Assembly: GCF_001544455.2 (NCBI RefSeq)
Contig: NZ_FCOC02000035.1
Coordinates: 1 to 37,210, forward strand
Direction of reading: 5' to 3'
From: Caballeronia sordidicola
GTDB taxonomy: Bacteria > Pseudomonadota > Gammaproteobacteria > Burkholderiales > Burkholderiaceae
Length of the DNA: 37,210 nt
The position numbers were made by a program, and so were the translations under genes. Below the pieces are notes generated by a model that was not told the DNA's origin, ran no database searches, and saw nothing but the letters and a program-made list of their open reading frames with translations. Of this stretch, positions 23,752 to 31,832 are shown in pieces. Positions within the stretch are counted from its first letter, which is position 1. The number at the start of each line of letters is the position of its first letter.

Positions 23752-24609
23752 CATGCAGAACGTCACGTTGGTAGGAATTGATCTGGGCAAGCATTCTTTC
23801 CATCTGCATGGCCAGGACAAGGCTGGCAGGGCAGTGTTTCGTAGGAAGGTTTCACGCAAGCAGCTCGTCGAATTCTTCGCAACGTTTCCACGCCTTCACG
23901 GTCGCGATGGAAGCCTGTGCCGGGGCGCATTGGTTGGCACGTAAGCTCGGCGAGTATAGACACTTCGTCAAGCTGATCTCGCCACAATTCGTGCGTCCAT
24001 TCGTGAAGAGCAACAAGAACGACTTCGTCGACGCTGAGGCGATCTGCGAGGCTGCATCACGGCCTTCGATGCGGTTCGTCACGCCCAAGAACGAGTCGCA
24101 GCAGATCCTGTCGGCGCTGCACCGGATCCGACGGGCCCTGTTCGCGATCGGGTACGTACGACAAATCAGATGCATGGATTCCTGCTCGAATTTGGCATCA
24201 GCTTGCTCGTAGGCCATAGCGTCGTGAAGCACCTTCCTGTCGTACTGGCCGAACACCAGTTACTGCCACGGCTTATCGCCATCCTTAGCGATTGCACGAC
24301 CATTTCAAGTACCTTACCGCGCAGATCAGCGATATCGAGAAGGAACTTGAACGGCAGCTTGCCGCGGGCGCCCTAGGACAGCGCCTCCTAACCATTCCCG
24401 GCGTCGGATCCATCACGGCAAGTCTGCTCGCCTCAGAACTCGGCGATGGCACGCAGTATCGATGCAGTCGTGATTTCGCCGCTGCAGTGGGGCTCGTACC
24501 AAGGCAATATAGTACGGGTGGCAAATCAAACCTGCTTGGAATTTCCAAGAGAGGCGACCAGAACATTCGCCACCTATTCGAGCGAAGGACGGCTGTTACC
24601 GCCGCCTGA
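23752..24609 (+). pseudogene. IS110-family transposase, multiply frameshifted
   Basis: Starting at ATG 23752 (GGAGG upstream), the sequence encodes the DEDD-type RuvC-like N-terminus (LVGIDLGKHSFHLHGQDKAG), then switches frame near 23900, 24165 and 24285. The other parts are AMEACAGAHWLARKLGEYRH, QMHGFLLEFGISL and the C-terminal LLTIPGVGSITASLLASELG and FAAAVGLVPRQYSTGGK. The end is cut after NIRHL. These are hallmarks of IS110/IS1111 transposases (normally about 340 residues in one frame). At least three frameshifts make it inactive. Confidence 0.85.
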
Positions 24610-24615
24610 CGGGTG

Positions 24616-24858
24616 CTAACGCGCCTTATTAACAAACCTAACCCACCTGGTGCGACCGCTGACTATCGATGACGTGAACGGCACACCGGCCTGACGGACA
24701 CGCTGTAAGGTTAACGAGCTCTCGAAGCTGCCCCTGTTATCAGCACCGCCAGGCGCGATTCTCATCGTGGCGCGAGGAGTTATCCTCATAGCGACGCCGG
24801 ATAGATTTGCGCTAGCCATCACAATCGAGATCAGTGTTGCAAAAATGGGGGTGACCAT
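24616..24858 (-). CDS. uncertain small ORF
   Basis: An 80-residue frame with a moderately hydrophobic N-terminus and a basic C-terminus. I recognise no family. It lies between the cut end of the IS110 remnant and the CsbD-like gene, three bases after the latter's end. The ribosome-binding site (AAGG) is weak. It may be non-coding. Confidence 0.25.
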   Translation of the reverse strand: MVTPIFATLISIVMASANLSGVAMRITPRATMRIAPGGADNRGSFESSLTLQRVRQAGVPFTSSIVSGRTRWVRFVNKAR

Positions 24859-24861
24859 AGA

Positions 24862-25161
24862 TTAACCTTGGCAGGCTCGACCACGGCTACTGGTGGCTAC
24901 AGGTCTGCACGCGCGACGCGGACGAGTCATAAAAACGCCGGGTAGTCCGGACATTTTCTGCGAACGAGATCTGCTTACCGCGCGCTTCTGTTCGTCTTTT
25001 ACGTCTTCCTTCAGGCCGCTGTGCTGCTTTTGCGCTTCGCCGTCACCTTGTTGTAGCTGGCCTTTCGCCTTCTTGCTTGGATCGTCCGTGGCGTTGCCCA
25101 CGGCCTCGTTGACCTTACCCTTCACCTTCTCAGCAGTACCTTTCATTTGGTCCTTATTCAT
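24862..25161 (-). CDS. CsbD-family stress-response protein with unusual C-terminus
   Basis: Residues 1-62 (MNKDQMKGTAEKVKGKVNEA, then GNATDDPSKKAKGQLQQGDG, to VKDEQKRA) are a clear CsbD domain: a small, hydrophilic, helical protein induced by general stress in many bacteria, function unknown. CsbD proteins normally stop here at about 60-70 residues. This one continues with about 37 basic, Arg/Ser-rich residues unlike the family, so a frameshift or loss of the original stop at about residue 65 is likely. It stands alone. Confidence 0.7.
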   Translation of the reverse strand: MNKDQMKGTAEKVKGKVNEAVGNATDDPSKKAKGQLQQGDGEAQKQHSGLKEDVKDEQKRAVSRSRSQKMSGLPGVFMTRPRRACRPVATSSRGRACQG

Positions 25162-25460
25162 AGCAAACCGCCAATTCGGTTATGTGCCTGAATTCAGCAG
25201 CGAAGACAATGGTGCAAAAAGCGATCTCGACGAATCGGACACAGGGGACAAAAAAAACCTTCTCAAGTGGCACTACAATCCATATCAGTGGAGACATTGG
25301 GAAGGCGTTGTCAATTAATAGGCGATCGATCCACTATAGGGGCGGTATTAGCCTCACTGCCCAGTGTCTTGTGTCGATAGGTACCGCCGACTCAGCAGGC
25401 CAGCGCCACAATCCGTGCTATCGACTCGGTGAAGACCTCAGCGCCGGTGGCGACGAAAGC

Positions 25461-25724
25461 CTAGCTCGCTTTGATCCGCGGTTCGCGGTTTGCCGCCGTC
25501 GACGGTTGTGACAGCGCTGGCCCCGATTGCTGATGATGACGCACCCGCGTTTGGCGCCTCCCTTTTTGGATGAGCCCATCGGTCATTTCCCGGTAATTGG
25601 CGATACCGAGGTCAGGCCATTGAGCGGGGAAGCGGCCCGGGCTGCGGATGATCGGTCCGGTGTATGTCCTGTCGCGGTACTTTAGGGTGCCAATGACCCG
25701 ATTTGACGTCTTGGTGAGTTCCAT
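25461..25724 (-). CDS. uncertain small protein, 87 residues
   Basis: From ATG 25724 the frame encodes a basic protein containing NRVIGTLKYRDRTYTGPIIR and SPGRFPAQWPDLG. An in-frame GTG/ATG extension to 25886 looks less protein-like. No family is recognised and the ribosome-binding site is weak. It is included because the central composition is protein-like and the region otherwise holds no gene. Confidence 0.3.
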   Translation of the reverse strand: MELTKTSNRVIGTLKYRDRTYTGPIIRSPGRFPAQWPDLGIANYREMTDGLIQKGRRQTRVRHHQQSGPALSQPSTAANREPRIKAS

Positions 25725-25954
25725 GCGCCCGTAGTAAGCGCATGCACGATGTGTTGAAGCAGCTTTGGCGATACATGAAAACGGCGGCCATGCACAGTGG
25801 CTCATGAGGTAAGCTAGATACGATTCACGCAGACCGTTAATCCAGGAACTGGCACCGGGGTCGACCCGCCAACTACCTTCTCGCAAGCCCTAACCGGTCA
25901 ATAACCGACTCGTTCAAGCTCCGGCCGGTCCACGGTGCGGGCTGGCGCCGCTGC

Positions 25955-28342
25955 TTATTGCGACAGCGTGTTAATCCAAAGCGCTTCTGAAAATAATCCG
26001 GGCAGATCGCCCCAGATTTGCGCTGGCCCAATCTTGTAGGCTGTATCAAGATCATAGCCAATAAGGCTGGGTGCGCCTCCGGTGAAATAGAATCCACCAA
26101 GTTTCGCGTTCGCGCGCTTGAATAGCATTAGTCTTTCACCGTGATTGCACTGCACGAGCGCAGGGACGGCGTCGGCATAAGACGATTCATGAATAGCGCC
26201 GACCTTGACCGCATTGCCGAACGCGGAACCCCCCTTCATCCGCCAAACAGTGATATCAGGGCCATCGCCGCGTGGCTGAAGCACGACGAGATCATCCAAG
26301 CCGTCACCATCGACATCGCCCGCAACCACCTTCGCGAAAGCAGGTGCGAACTCGGCATACGTGTTGCCGCGAAAGCGGCCAGCAAACGCACGTCCCGAAC
26401 TGGCAAGCTGTGTCACGGCCATCGCCGAATTTACGTTTTCGAGCGCAATCAGACCTGTGTGCGGCGAACCGGCCACGTGAGCAGGCAGGAAGCGCGCATT
26501 CGCGCTAAGCCCCGATTTCATCCATAGTGCGGGTGCATGTCCCGCCAGAGCCGCGCCCGCGATGACCCAAAGATCAAGTGTGGCATCGGAGCGCTTTTGC
26601 GCGATCATGATGCTGGCACGGCCGCTGCCATCAAAGTCTCCGGCTACATATTGCTGTGCGTCGGCCGGACTTAACGCTGCGGACGTCTGGTACCAGAGGC
26701 GCGGCGCCTCGAACCGTGTTCCAGTGCTGCGCAACAACCAGAAGGCCGTGCCGCCGTTCCTTGGCGCAATCACCATCAGGTCGTCGCGACCCGTGCCCTC
26801 GAAGTCACCTAGCAGGAACCGCACGCTGTCAAAGCAGAGCGTGTCTCCGCCGCAGGTCGGGGTGCCAGCATGGGCGTTGAATGGCACCGCGTTCAGATAC
26901 CATGGCGCGGCGGTCGGTAAACGCGACATGCCTGCAACCCACACGTTAAAGCCCGGGCCGTCCCGTCGACGCTGGACATAAACCGTACTGACTGGTTTCT
27001 CGCCATCCACGGTCCCCCGAACGTTGCCGTACATCGCGGCGTTCTCGCGCAGATCAGTCCATTGCGAATGCGGCGTGGGCGCCCATCGGGATTCCGCGGT
27101 CAGCAACGAGCATTGCCCCGCCGACAATGCACCGTTATGCGCCGCGAGGCAGTGACCGAGCGGGGTGTAAACAAGGCCGAAATCCCATGGCGTCCATTTC
27201 TGAGCGGCTTCGTCCTTATTGCATCGCTCTTCAATCAGTTCGCCACTACGCTCGGCTACGCACTGCTGGGTGGACTCATCGACGAGCTGTGAATTATTCT
27301 TCGTGCCAGGCATGGCCGGAACCGGTTGCCAGTGCCAGTCCTGTGTCTTTGCACCCGAGCACCCGGCGAGTGTCGGCTTGCCGTTCACGCCAGCCGACGT
27401 TACGCACTGACTCGAATACTCGTTGACGAGGTTGCTTGAGCGCGGCCGGAATTCCAGGCCAGTCAAGCTCGAACTCGACTCGGTCCAATACCGACGCGCG
27501 ACCCAGTTACCGTCCCACTGATATTCGCCAAATACGTGCTCGCCATTGTCAGCGCCGTCGATAGCAAAGTAGGACGCCACGTCATCGCGCTTCATTTGGG
27601 TCTCGCCGGCGCTCAGGTTCTTCGGCATGGCGCTGGTGGGGTAGGTCACGTGATAACCAATCGGAATATTGCGGTTGAGGCCTTGGGCGACCACGCGCGT
27701 GATGCGCGCAGCATAGATGTGATCGGGATGTTCGATGAACGGCACGGTATCCGGGTTGAGCGTATAGATTTCGGTCGCCTGGGCAAGGATCTGTCTAAGC
27801 GTGGCGACGGTCTCCGTGCGGTCATAGTGCGTGACATTGGAACCGTCATTATTGATGGGATAGGTGTTGATAGTCTCTCCTTGATCCCACATCAGGCCCA
27901 GCGGCACCTTGCCACCGCGTACCGCACCACCCGGCATCCGCAGCTCCAACAGAGTTACCTTCGGCTGTTGTTTCAGCACCATCTTGTGTACGGGCTTGCC
28001 AGCGAACATGACAGTCAATTCTATCCACTCGTCCGCTACGCCAGCCATGCGTGCATAGGCGAGGCGCGTGCCTTTCTCCCGCAATTTCACGTAGTCGAAA
28101 TTGGCGCCGTTAGCACCTCCGATCAGGTGAACGGTCGTGACACACCAGCCAGCCTGTAGTTTGTCGCTGATGCCCGGATTGACGAAAAGCAGGTCGTCGT
28201 CAAGGTGCGCAACAACGGTGACAAGCGTGCCAACATGACAATCGGCCGCACGTGCGCTGACTGGGGCGAACAATGCGCCCATTCCGATGATCAGCAGCAA
28301 CAACGCAGCACCCGATGCCCGTATCCCACGGCATGTTCGCAT
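25955..28342 (-). CDS. secreted PIG-L family deacetylase with ricin-type lectin and VCBS repeats
   Basis: A 795-residue exported protein from ATG 28342 (GAGG just upstream). Residues 1-32 are a signal peptide ending in SARA. Residues about 38-290 form a PIG-L/LmbE deacetylase with the zinc motif AHLDDD (45-50, a variant of AHPDDE) and EHPDH (204-208). Residues about 305-420 look like a ricin-B beta trefoil with three QxW-like motifs (TQDWHW, AQKWTP, ESRWAP). Residues about 430-790 carry VCBS/FG-GAP-type blades (GDFEGTGRDDLMV, GDFDGSGRASIMI, GDVDGDGLDDLVV). PIG-L enzymes remove N-acetyl from GlcNAc-type sugars; the lectin and propeller suggest a polysaccharide or glycan target outside the cell. 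It follows the NicO gene by 55 bases on the same strand. Confidence 0.85.
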   Translation of the reverse strand: MRTCRGIRASGAALLLLIIGMGALFAPVSARAADCHVGTLVTVVAHLDDDLLFVNPGISDKLQAGWCVTTVHLIGGANGANFDYVKLREKGTRLAYARMAGVADEWIELTVMFAGKPVHKMVLKQQPKVTLLELRMPGGAVRGGKVPLGLMWDQGETINTYPINNDGSNVTHYDRTETVATLRQILAQATEIYTLNPDTVPFIEHPDHIYAARITRVVAQGLNRNIPIGYHVTYPTSAMPKNLSAGETQMKRDDVASYFAIDGADNGEHVFGEYQWDGNWVARRYWTESSSSLTGLEFRPRSSNLVNEYSSQCVTSAGVNGKPTLAGCSGAKTQDWHWQPVPAMPGTKNNSQLVDESTQQCVAERSGELIEERCNKDEAAQKWTPWDFGLVYTPLGHCLAAHNGALSAGQCSLLTAESRWAPTPHSQWTDLRENAAMYGNVRGTVDGEKPVSTVYVQRRRDGPGFNVWVAGMSRLPTAAPWYLNAVPFNAHAGTPTCGGDTLCFDSVRFLLGDFEGTGRDDLMVIAPRNGGTAFWLLRSTGTRFEAPRLWYQTSAALSPADAQQYVAGDFDGSGRASIMIAQKRSDATLDLWVIAGAALAGHAPALWMKSGLSANARFLPAHVAGSPHTGLIALENVNSAMAVTQLASSGRAFAGRFRGNTYAEFAPAFAKVVAGDVDGDGLDDLVVLQPRGDGPDITVWRMKGGSAFGNAVKVGAIHESSYADAVPALVQCNHGERLMLFKRANAKLGGFYFTGGAPSLIGYDLDTAYKIGPAQIWGDLPGLFSEALWINTLSQ

Positions 28343-28397
28343 GGCGTCCTCGTATAAAATTTTTTTTGGCATGTGAGGCGGCAGCCCGATTGAGCGC

Positions 28398-29558
28398 TCA
28401 AGCAAGCGACGCGGCCTGCGTTCCTGACACGAGCGCAAAGACTTGCCATGCCGCGAACGCTGTAATGAAGATGGCGCCGGCAAGCGCTAGGCCAAAACGA
28501 ATCCGTCCGACTTTGTGTCCCCTCAGGACGGCCGCATTCGACACCATCCGGTTCACGGATAAACTCGTCATCCCGATCGACAGCACTGTGCATGCGACAC
28601 CTGCACCCATCGTCAGGGATGCAAGTACCCCGACCATAAATACATGGTTGGCAGAAGCTGCAATCAATACAAAGATCGCGCCTACGCACGGACGGATACC
28701 AACGGCGATACCCGTCAGAAATATCCGGTCGCGCGCCTGGGAAGTTCCGGGTTCGACGCTGGTTGCAAACCAGCGTGAACTTGAACGTGAGCGCCCATGA
28801 GAGACTGTTGAGCCGAGATACAGGCCAGCGCAGGCAGCTTCGTCTTCATCTTTATAAGCGCTTTCGCTTTTAAATAAACTCAGGCGCTTCTTCGGGACGA
28901 GCGCCACGCGATTCGTGTCGCAACAATCGCGTCGCGTCGCAATGGCCCATAACGACCAGATGCCCACGCCGAGCAACGCGATGTAGCTGCCCAATTCGAG
29001 CCTCGACGCTCGCGTCAACACATTCTGTAACCCTTCGCGCGAGAGCCATGTCGCGCCGCCCACGAGAACGATCGCGGACAAGGACTGCACCAACGCGCCC
29101 CATCCACTAAGCAATGCGGCGTCGATGAAACGGGTTCGGCGCGACGCCAGATACGCGCTGACTACGAGTTTGCCGTGCCCGGGTCCAAACGCATGCAATA
29201 CCCCGTACGCGAACGAGCACAGCACGATGATCCAAGTGGCGAACCGGCTAGACCCATCGCGCCGGTCTGCGAGGGTTTCCTGCAATTTTTCGTTGAGCCT
29301 ACTTTGCTGACGGATGCTGGCGATCACAGCATAGCGAACAATCGCGGGCATAGAAGACGGCGCAGGGCGAGGCGCGTTAACCGTGTTCGCGGCGCTCGGC
29401 GCACCGCTCGGCGTACGGCCGAAGACATCCGTGGTTTGCCTTGGTTGAGCGGGTTGAGCAACGGCGTCGTGCGTCGCAAAAGCGATGATTGTGGCCAGGT
29501 ACAAACCTCTCATCCATTGATGTCCGCCGCCGCACCGGTTACGCACGCTAGTCAGCAC
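28398..29558 (-). CDS. NicO/RcnA-like nickel/cobalt (zinc?) transporter
   Basis: A 386-residue membrane protein. It starts at GTG 29558, overlapping the DUF1007 stop; an ATG at 29513 opens a better signal sequence (MRGLYLATIIAFATHDAVAQ) and may be the true start. The metal motif HAFGPGHGK (122-130) in the first transmembrane segment is diagnostic, and GIRPCVGAI later corresponds to the usual GLRPCSGAI. A charged cytoplasmic loop (about 210-275) contains several Cys, Asp and Glu residues. Coupled to DUF1007, this type is thought to move Ni, Co or Zn; direction is not clear from sequence. The Zur gene nearby favours a zinc role, the dmeRF operon a nickel/cobalt one. Confidence 0.85.
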   Translation of the reverse strand: MLTSVRNRCGGGHQWMRGLYLATIIAFATHDAVAQPAQPRQTTDVFGRTPSGAPSAANTVNAPRPAPSSMPAIVRYAVIASIRQQSRLNEKLQETLADRRDGSSRFATWIIVLCSFAYGVLHAFGPGHGKLVVSAYLASRRTRFIDAALLSGWGALVQSLSAIVLVGGATWLSREGLQNVLTRASRLELGSYIALLGVGIWSLWAIATRRDCCDTNRVALVPKKRLSLFKSESAYKDEDEAACAGLYLGSTVSHGRSRSSSRWFATSVEPGTSQARDRIFLTGIAVGIRPCVGAIFVLIAASANHVFMVGVLASLTMGAGVACTVLSIGMTSLSVNRMVSNAAVLRGHKVGRIRFGLALAGAIFITAFAAWQVFALVSGTQAASLA

Positions 29559-30358
29559 GATAGTTTGCTCGCTTGGGGAAATACAGTCCCGCCGAAAATA
29601 GGATGATCATGATCTTCGAACGCGGCCGCCTTGCATTTACTTGACGAGCCCATGCCAAATGTCACCACGGGCTGCGTTGCGCCTTCAAAATCGACGAAAA
29701 AAGTATCATCCCAGACGCCGAGTGTCACGCGCTCGCGCTTGAAGTCCACAGGTTTTAACAGCGGCAAAAGAAAGCGATAAACAACATGGCCTTGCTCGAT
29801 GCAGACACTGAAGTTGCGCGCCTCCCCCACGACGCTCGGCTTGCCATCGACAAAAACATGGGAGAAGTAATCCGAGCTCTTGAGCGATGAGAACGCCTGT
29901 GCCTTGAAGGTCGCTGTGTAGTTGGCGTTGAGGGGTCCGGAGCTGGGCATGCCAGAAAAATCACCAACCAACGAAAACGGGAAGCCTTTCGAAAAAGTCC
30001 ACGTTTGCTGCATGGCGACCAACTGCGTGCCCTCGGTCTGGGCGACGATCGAATAATTGATCCACACATGCGGATGCGCCTGGCTCAGGGAGGGAATGGC
30101 AGCAAGCGGAAGCGCGCAACATGCGTACAATAGATAGTCCTGTAACCAACGCACAAGAGCAAGTACGAATCCGCCTAGAGGGCTTGCTGAAGTCCGCAAG
30201 CGCGATGAAGCTTTGGTCCTGGCTTGCGGTTGCGCCCCTGCGGTCCATGCAGGACGCAGTGTCACGTAAGGAACGTCAAGCCCGGTTCGTGTCAGAAAAC
30301 TCATCTGCATGTCGCCCCCCGTCGCGACCAACCTCCAATAGAAGCCCGTTTTTAACAT
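29552..30358 (-). CDS. DUF1007 periplasmic partner of the NicO permease
   Basis: The DUF1007 signature AHPHVWI follows directly after a hydrophobic segment (YLLYACCALPLAAIPSLSQ), which is a signal peptide. The mature part has GDFSGMPSSGPLN, HDHPIFGG and scattered His and Cys residues. The longest frame starts at 30358, but its first 68 residues are not typical; a GTG at 30154 just before the signal peptide gives the normal family length of about 200. DUF1007 genes are regularly paired with NicO permeases, and the product probably presents the metal. Overlaps the permease gene by 7 bases. Confidence 0.8.
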   Translation of the reverse strand: MLKTGFYWRLVATGGDMQMSFLTRTGLDVPYVTLRPAWTAGAQPQARTKASSRLRTSASPLGGFVLALVRWLQDYLLYACCALPLAAIPSLSQAHPHVWINYSIVAQTEGTQLVAMQQTWTFSKGFPFSLVGDFSGMPSSGPLNANYTATFKAQAFSSLKSSDYFSHVFVDGKPSVVGEARNFSVCIEQGHVVYRFLLPLLKPVDFKRERVTLGVWDDTFFVDFEGATQPVVTFGMGSSSKCKAAAFEDHDHPIFGGTVFPQASKLSC

Positions 30359-31087
30359 GGTGCTTTTCTAACGCCCAGCATGTAAGGCGTCGGCATCTGG
30401 CCTTGGCATTTCGCTATCAAAAAACCTTGGTCTTCTAAATTGCCTTGCGACACGACGTGCCAATGACTTATTCATTTTTATCGCAATATCGGATGCACAT
30501 CGTTCGCGGACGCACAATGTGCTTTAACTTGTTAAAGCGGTTTGGCGCGGCTTGATCGTGAAACGAGGCGGTTCCTGATTGGCACGACACGGGCGTCAAT
30601 GGACTTTTGGTAGAGATTAAATTATCCGCGTATAGCGTCAAGACGACGTCTTACTTTCGGCCTTACGATCAATCCCGCGGAGCTCGATGCGTACGGTCCC
30701 GCAATTAAACCACGCCGAACGTAGCGACGTCATTGAATGGGTGCGCAGCGAACATGATCGAAGCGAGACCGCGGTCGCAGATCGAGCAAGTGCATCCGAC
30801 CAGTTCCCGCAAATTGTGTTTTGTGCTGCCCTCGGCGGGCGTCACGCTTCTTCATCAAATAACTGCACTACCTCAACGCGCGCCGATTACACTCCACATT
30901 CTGCTACGTCATTCCCATGACGCTCTCGAACGGCCGTTTTGCAGCTCAGCAGAGCGGGCAGCGATTTTCCGCGGTGATGCGGGTCCCCAGAATAACGGTC
31001 GGTCAACATTCGGCTGCCTCGACTGCATGTATCCACCCTTATTTTGCGACGGCCAACGTGGCGGGATGCTGCGCGGGTATCGTATTG
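30359..31087. other. 729-base stretch without a supported gene
   Basis: Short plus-strand frames at 30687-30920 and 30733-31095 have no motif and no convincing ribosome-binding site. The main feature is the dyad at 30521-30538. The part before 30660 is AT-rich and probably holds the promoter of the DUF1007/NicO operon. Confidence 0.45.
30521..30538. promoter_or_regulatory. perfect dyad upstream of the DUF1007/NicO operon
   Basis: GCTTTAACTTGTTAAAGC has 8-base arms that pair perfectly around TT. It lies about 160 bases before the longest DUF1007 start. It does not match a Zur box; it could be an operator for another regulator. Confidence 0.4.
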
Positions 31088-31615
31088 TCATTTAACGGTC
31101 TTATCCAATCTGGATGGTTGCGCGGTGGAAGCTTGGCGCTGGGGTGCATGTAGACACCTGCAGCAAATTCCCTTCACTTCAGTCTGCTGACCAGCCACGC
31201 CGTAGCTAGCTGATTCGGCCGCTTGGCTGATTGCGCGCGCTAGTGATTGGTCTTCCAAGGCGACAGTCGAGCTGCATCTCGTACACACTAGAAAAATCGC
31301 ATGTTCATCAATGGTGGCGTCGTCGCACATGACAAAGGTGTTGGTCGAGAAGAGGCGCTTTACGACGCCAACTTCGATTAGAAACTCCAATGAACGATAG
31401 ACCGATGGTGGAGTAGCCCGTCGGCCCAATGATGGCAGCGCGTCGATTAGTTGATAGGCGGTCGCACGCCCCCCGCGCTGAAAAAGTAGGGCAAGGACCT
31501 GCTCACGTAAAGGCGTTAGCCGTTGTCCATTGGCCTCGCAGCGCGCCTTGAGCAAAGCAAGCGTCGGGCAACTCGGCAGCTCCGTTGTCGATGGATCTAC
31601 CCTTTCATTTGCCAT
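31088..31615 (-). CDS. zur: Fur-family regulator, probably Zur
   Basis: A 175-residue Fur-family protein from ATG 31615. The longer frame to 31720 would translate through the operator at 31636-31659, so the shorter start is preferred. The N-terminal winged helix (LLKARCEANGQRLTPLREQVL, YQLIDALPSL, PPSVYRSLEFLIEVGVVKRL) is followed by the dimer domain with HAIFLVCTRC and the late GICCRC, cysteine pairs that hold structural zinc, as in Zur. With zinc it should repress zinc-uptake genes. Zur-like dyads lie in the divergent region it shares with a ZnuD-like receptor. Confidence 0.85.
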   Translation of the reverse strand: MANERVDPSTTELPSCPTLALLKARCEANGQRLTPLREQVLALLFQRGGRATAYQLIDALPSLGRRATPPSVYRSLEFLIEVGVVKRLFSTNTFVMCDDATIDEHAIFLVCTRCSSTVALEDQSLARAISQAAESASYGVAGQQTEVKGICCRCLHAPQRQASTAQPSRLDKTVK

Positions 31616-31635
31616 ATCAACTTTACCGAAAGTAA

Positions 31636-31659
31636 GTAATGTTATAGCATAACGTAATC
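31636..31659. promoter_or_regulatory. Zur-like box in front of the zur gene
   Basis: GTAATGTTATAGCATAACGTAAT is a near-palindrome closely matching GAAATGTTATANTATAACATTTC in its central GTTATANNATAAC. It is 20 bases before ATG 31615 and suggests autoregulation. Confidence 0.65.
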
Positions 31660-31763
31660 GTTGAACGCCTGCGTAATTATTGAAGGCACATGTAAGCCGT
31701 GCCTTTCGGGCTTTCGACATAGCTGCCGACCGATAGATAACAGTGTTAGGTTTACTGTTTGAT

Positions 31764-31782
31764 GTAATGACATAACATTACG
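31764..31782. promoter_or_regulatory. Zur-like box in front of the TonB receptor
   Basis: GTAATGACATAACATTACG keeps the ATAACATTAC half seen at 31636-31659 and in the GTPase box. It lies about 50 bases before the receptor's start codon, where it could block transcription when zinc is plentiful. Confidence 0.65.
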
Positions 31783-31832
31783 TCAATTACTGAGCCGGTC
31801 GGTTCTTTCACGTTTATCAACTCCAAACCACC

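Noticed and set aside
30733..31095. 120-residue plus-strand open frame between DUF1007 and zur
   Set aside because: No recognisable family, no convincing start, converges on the zur stop; probably chance.
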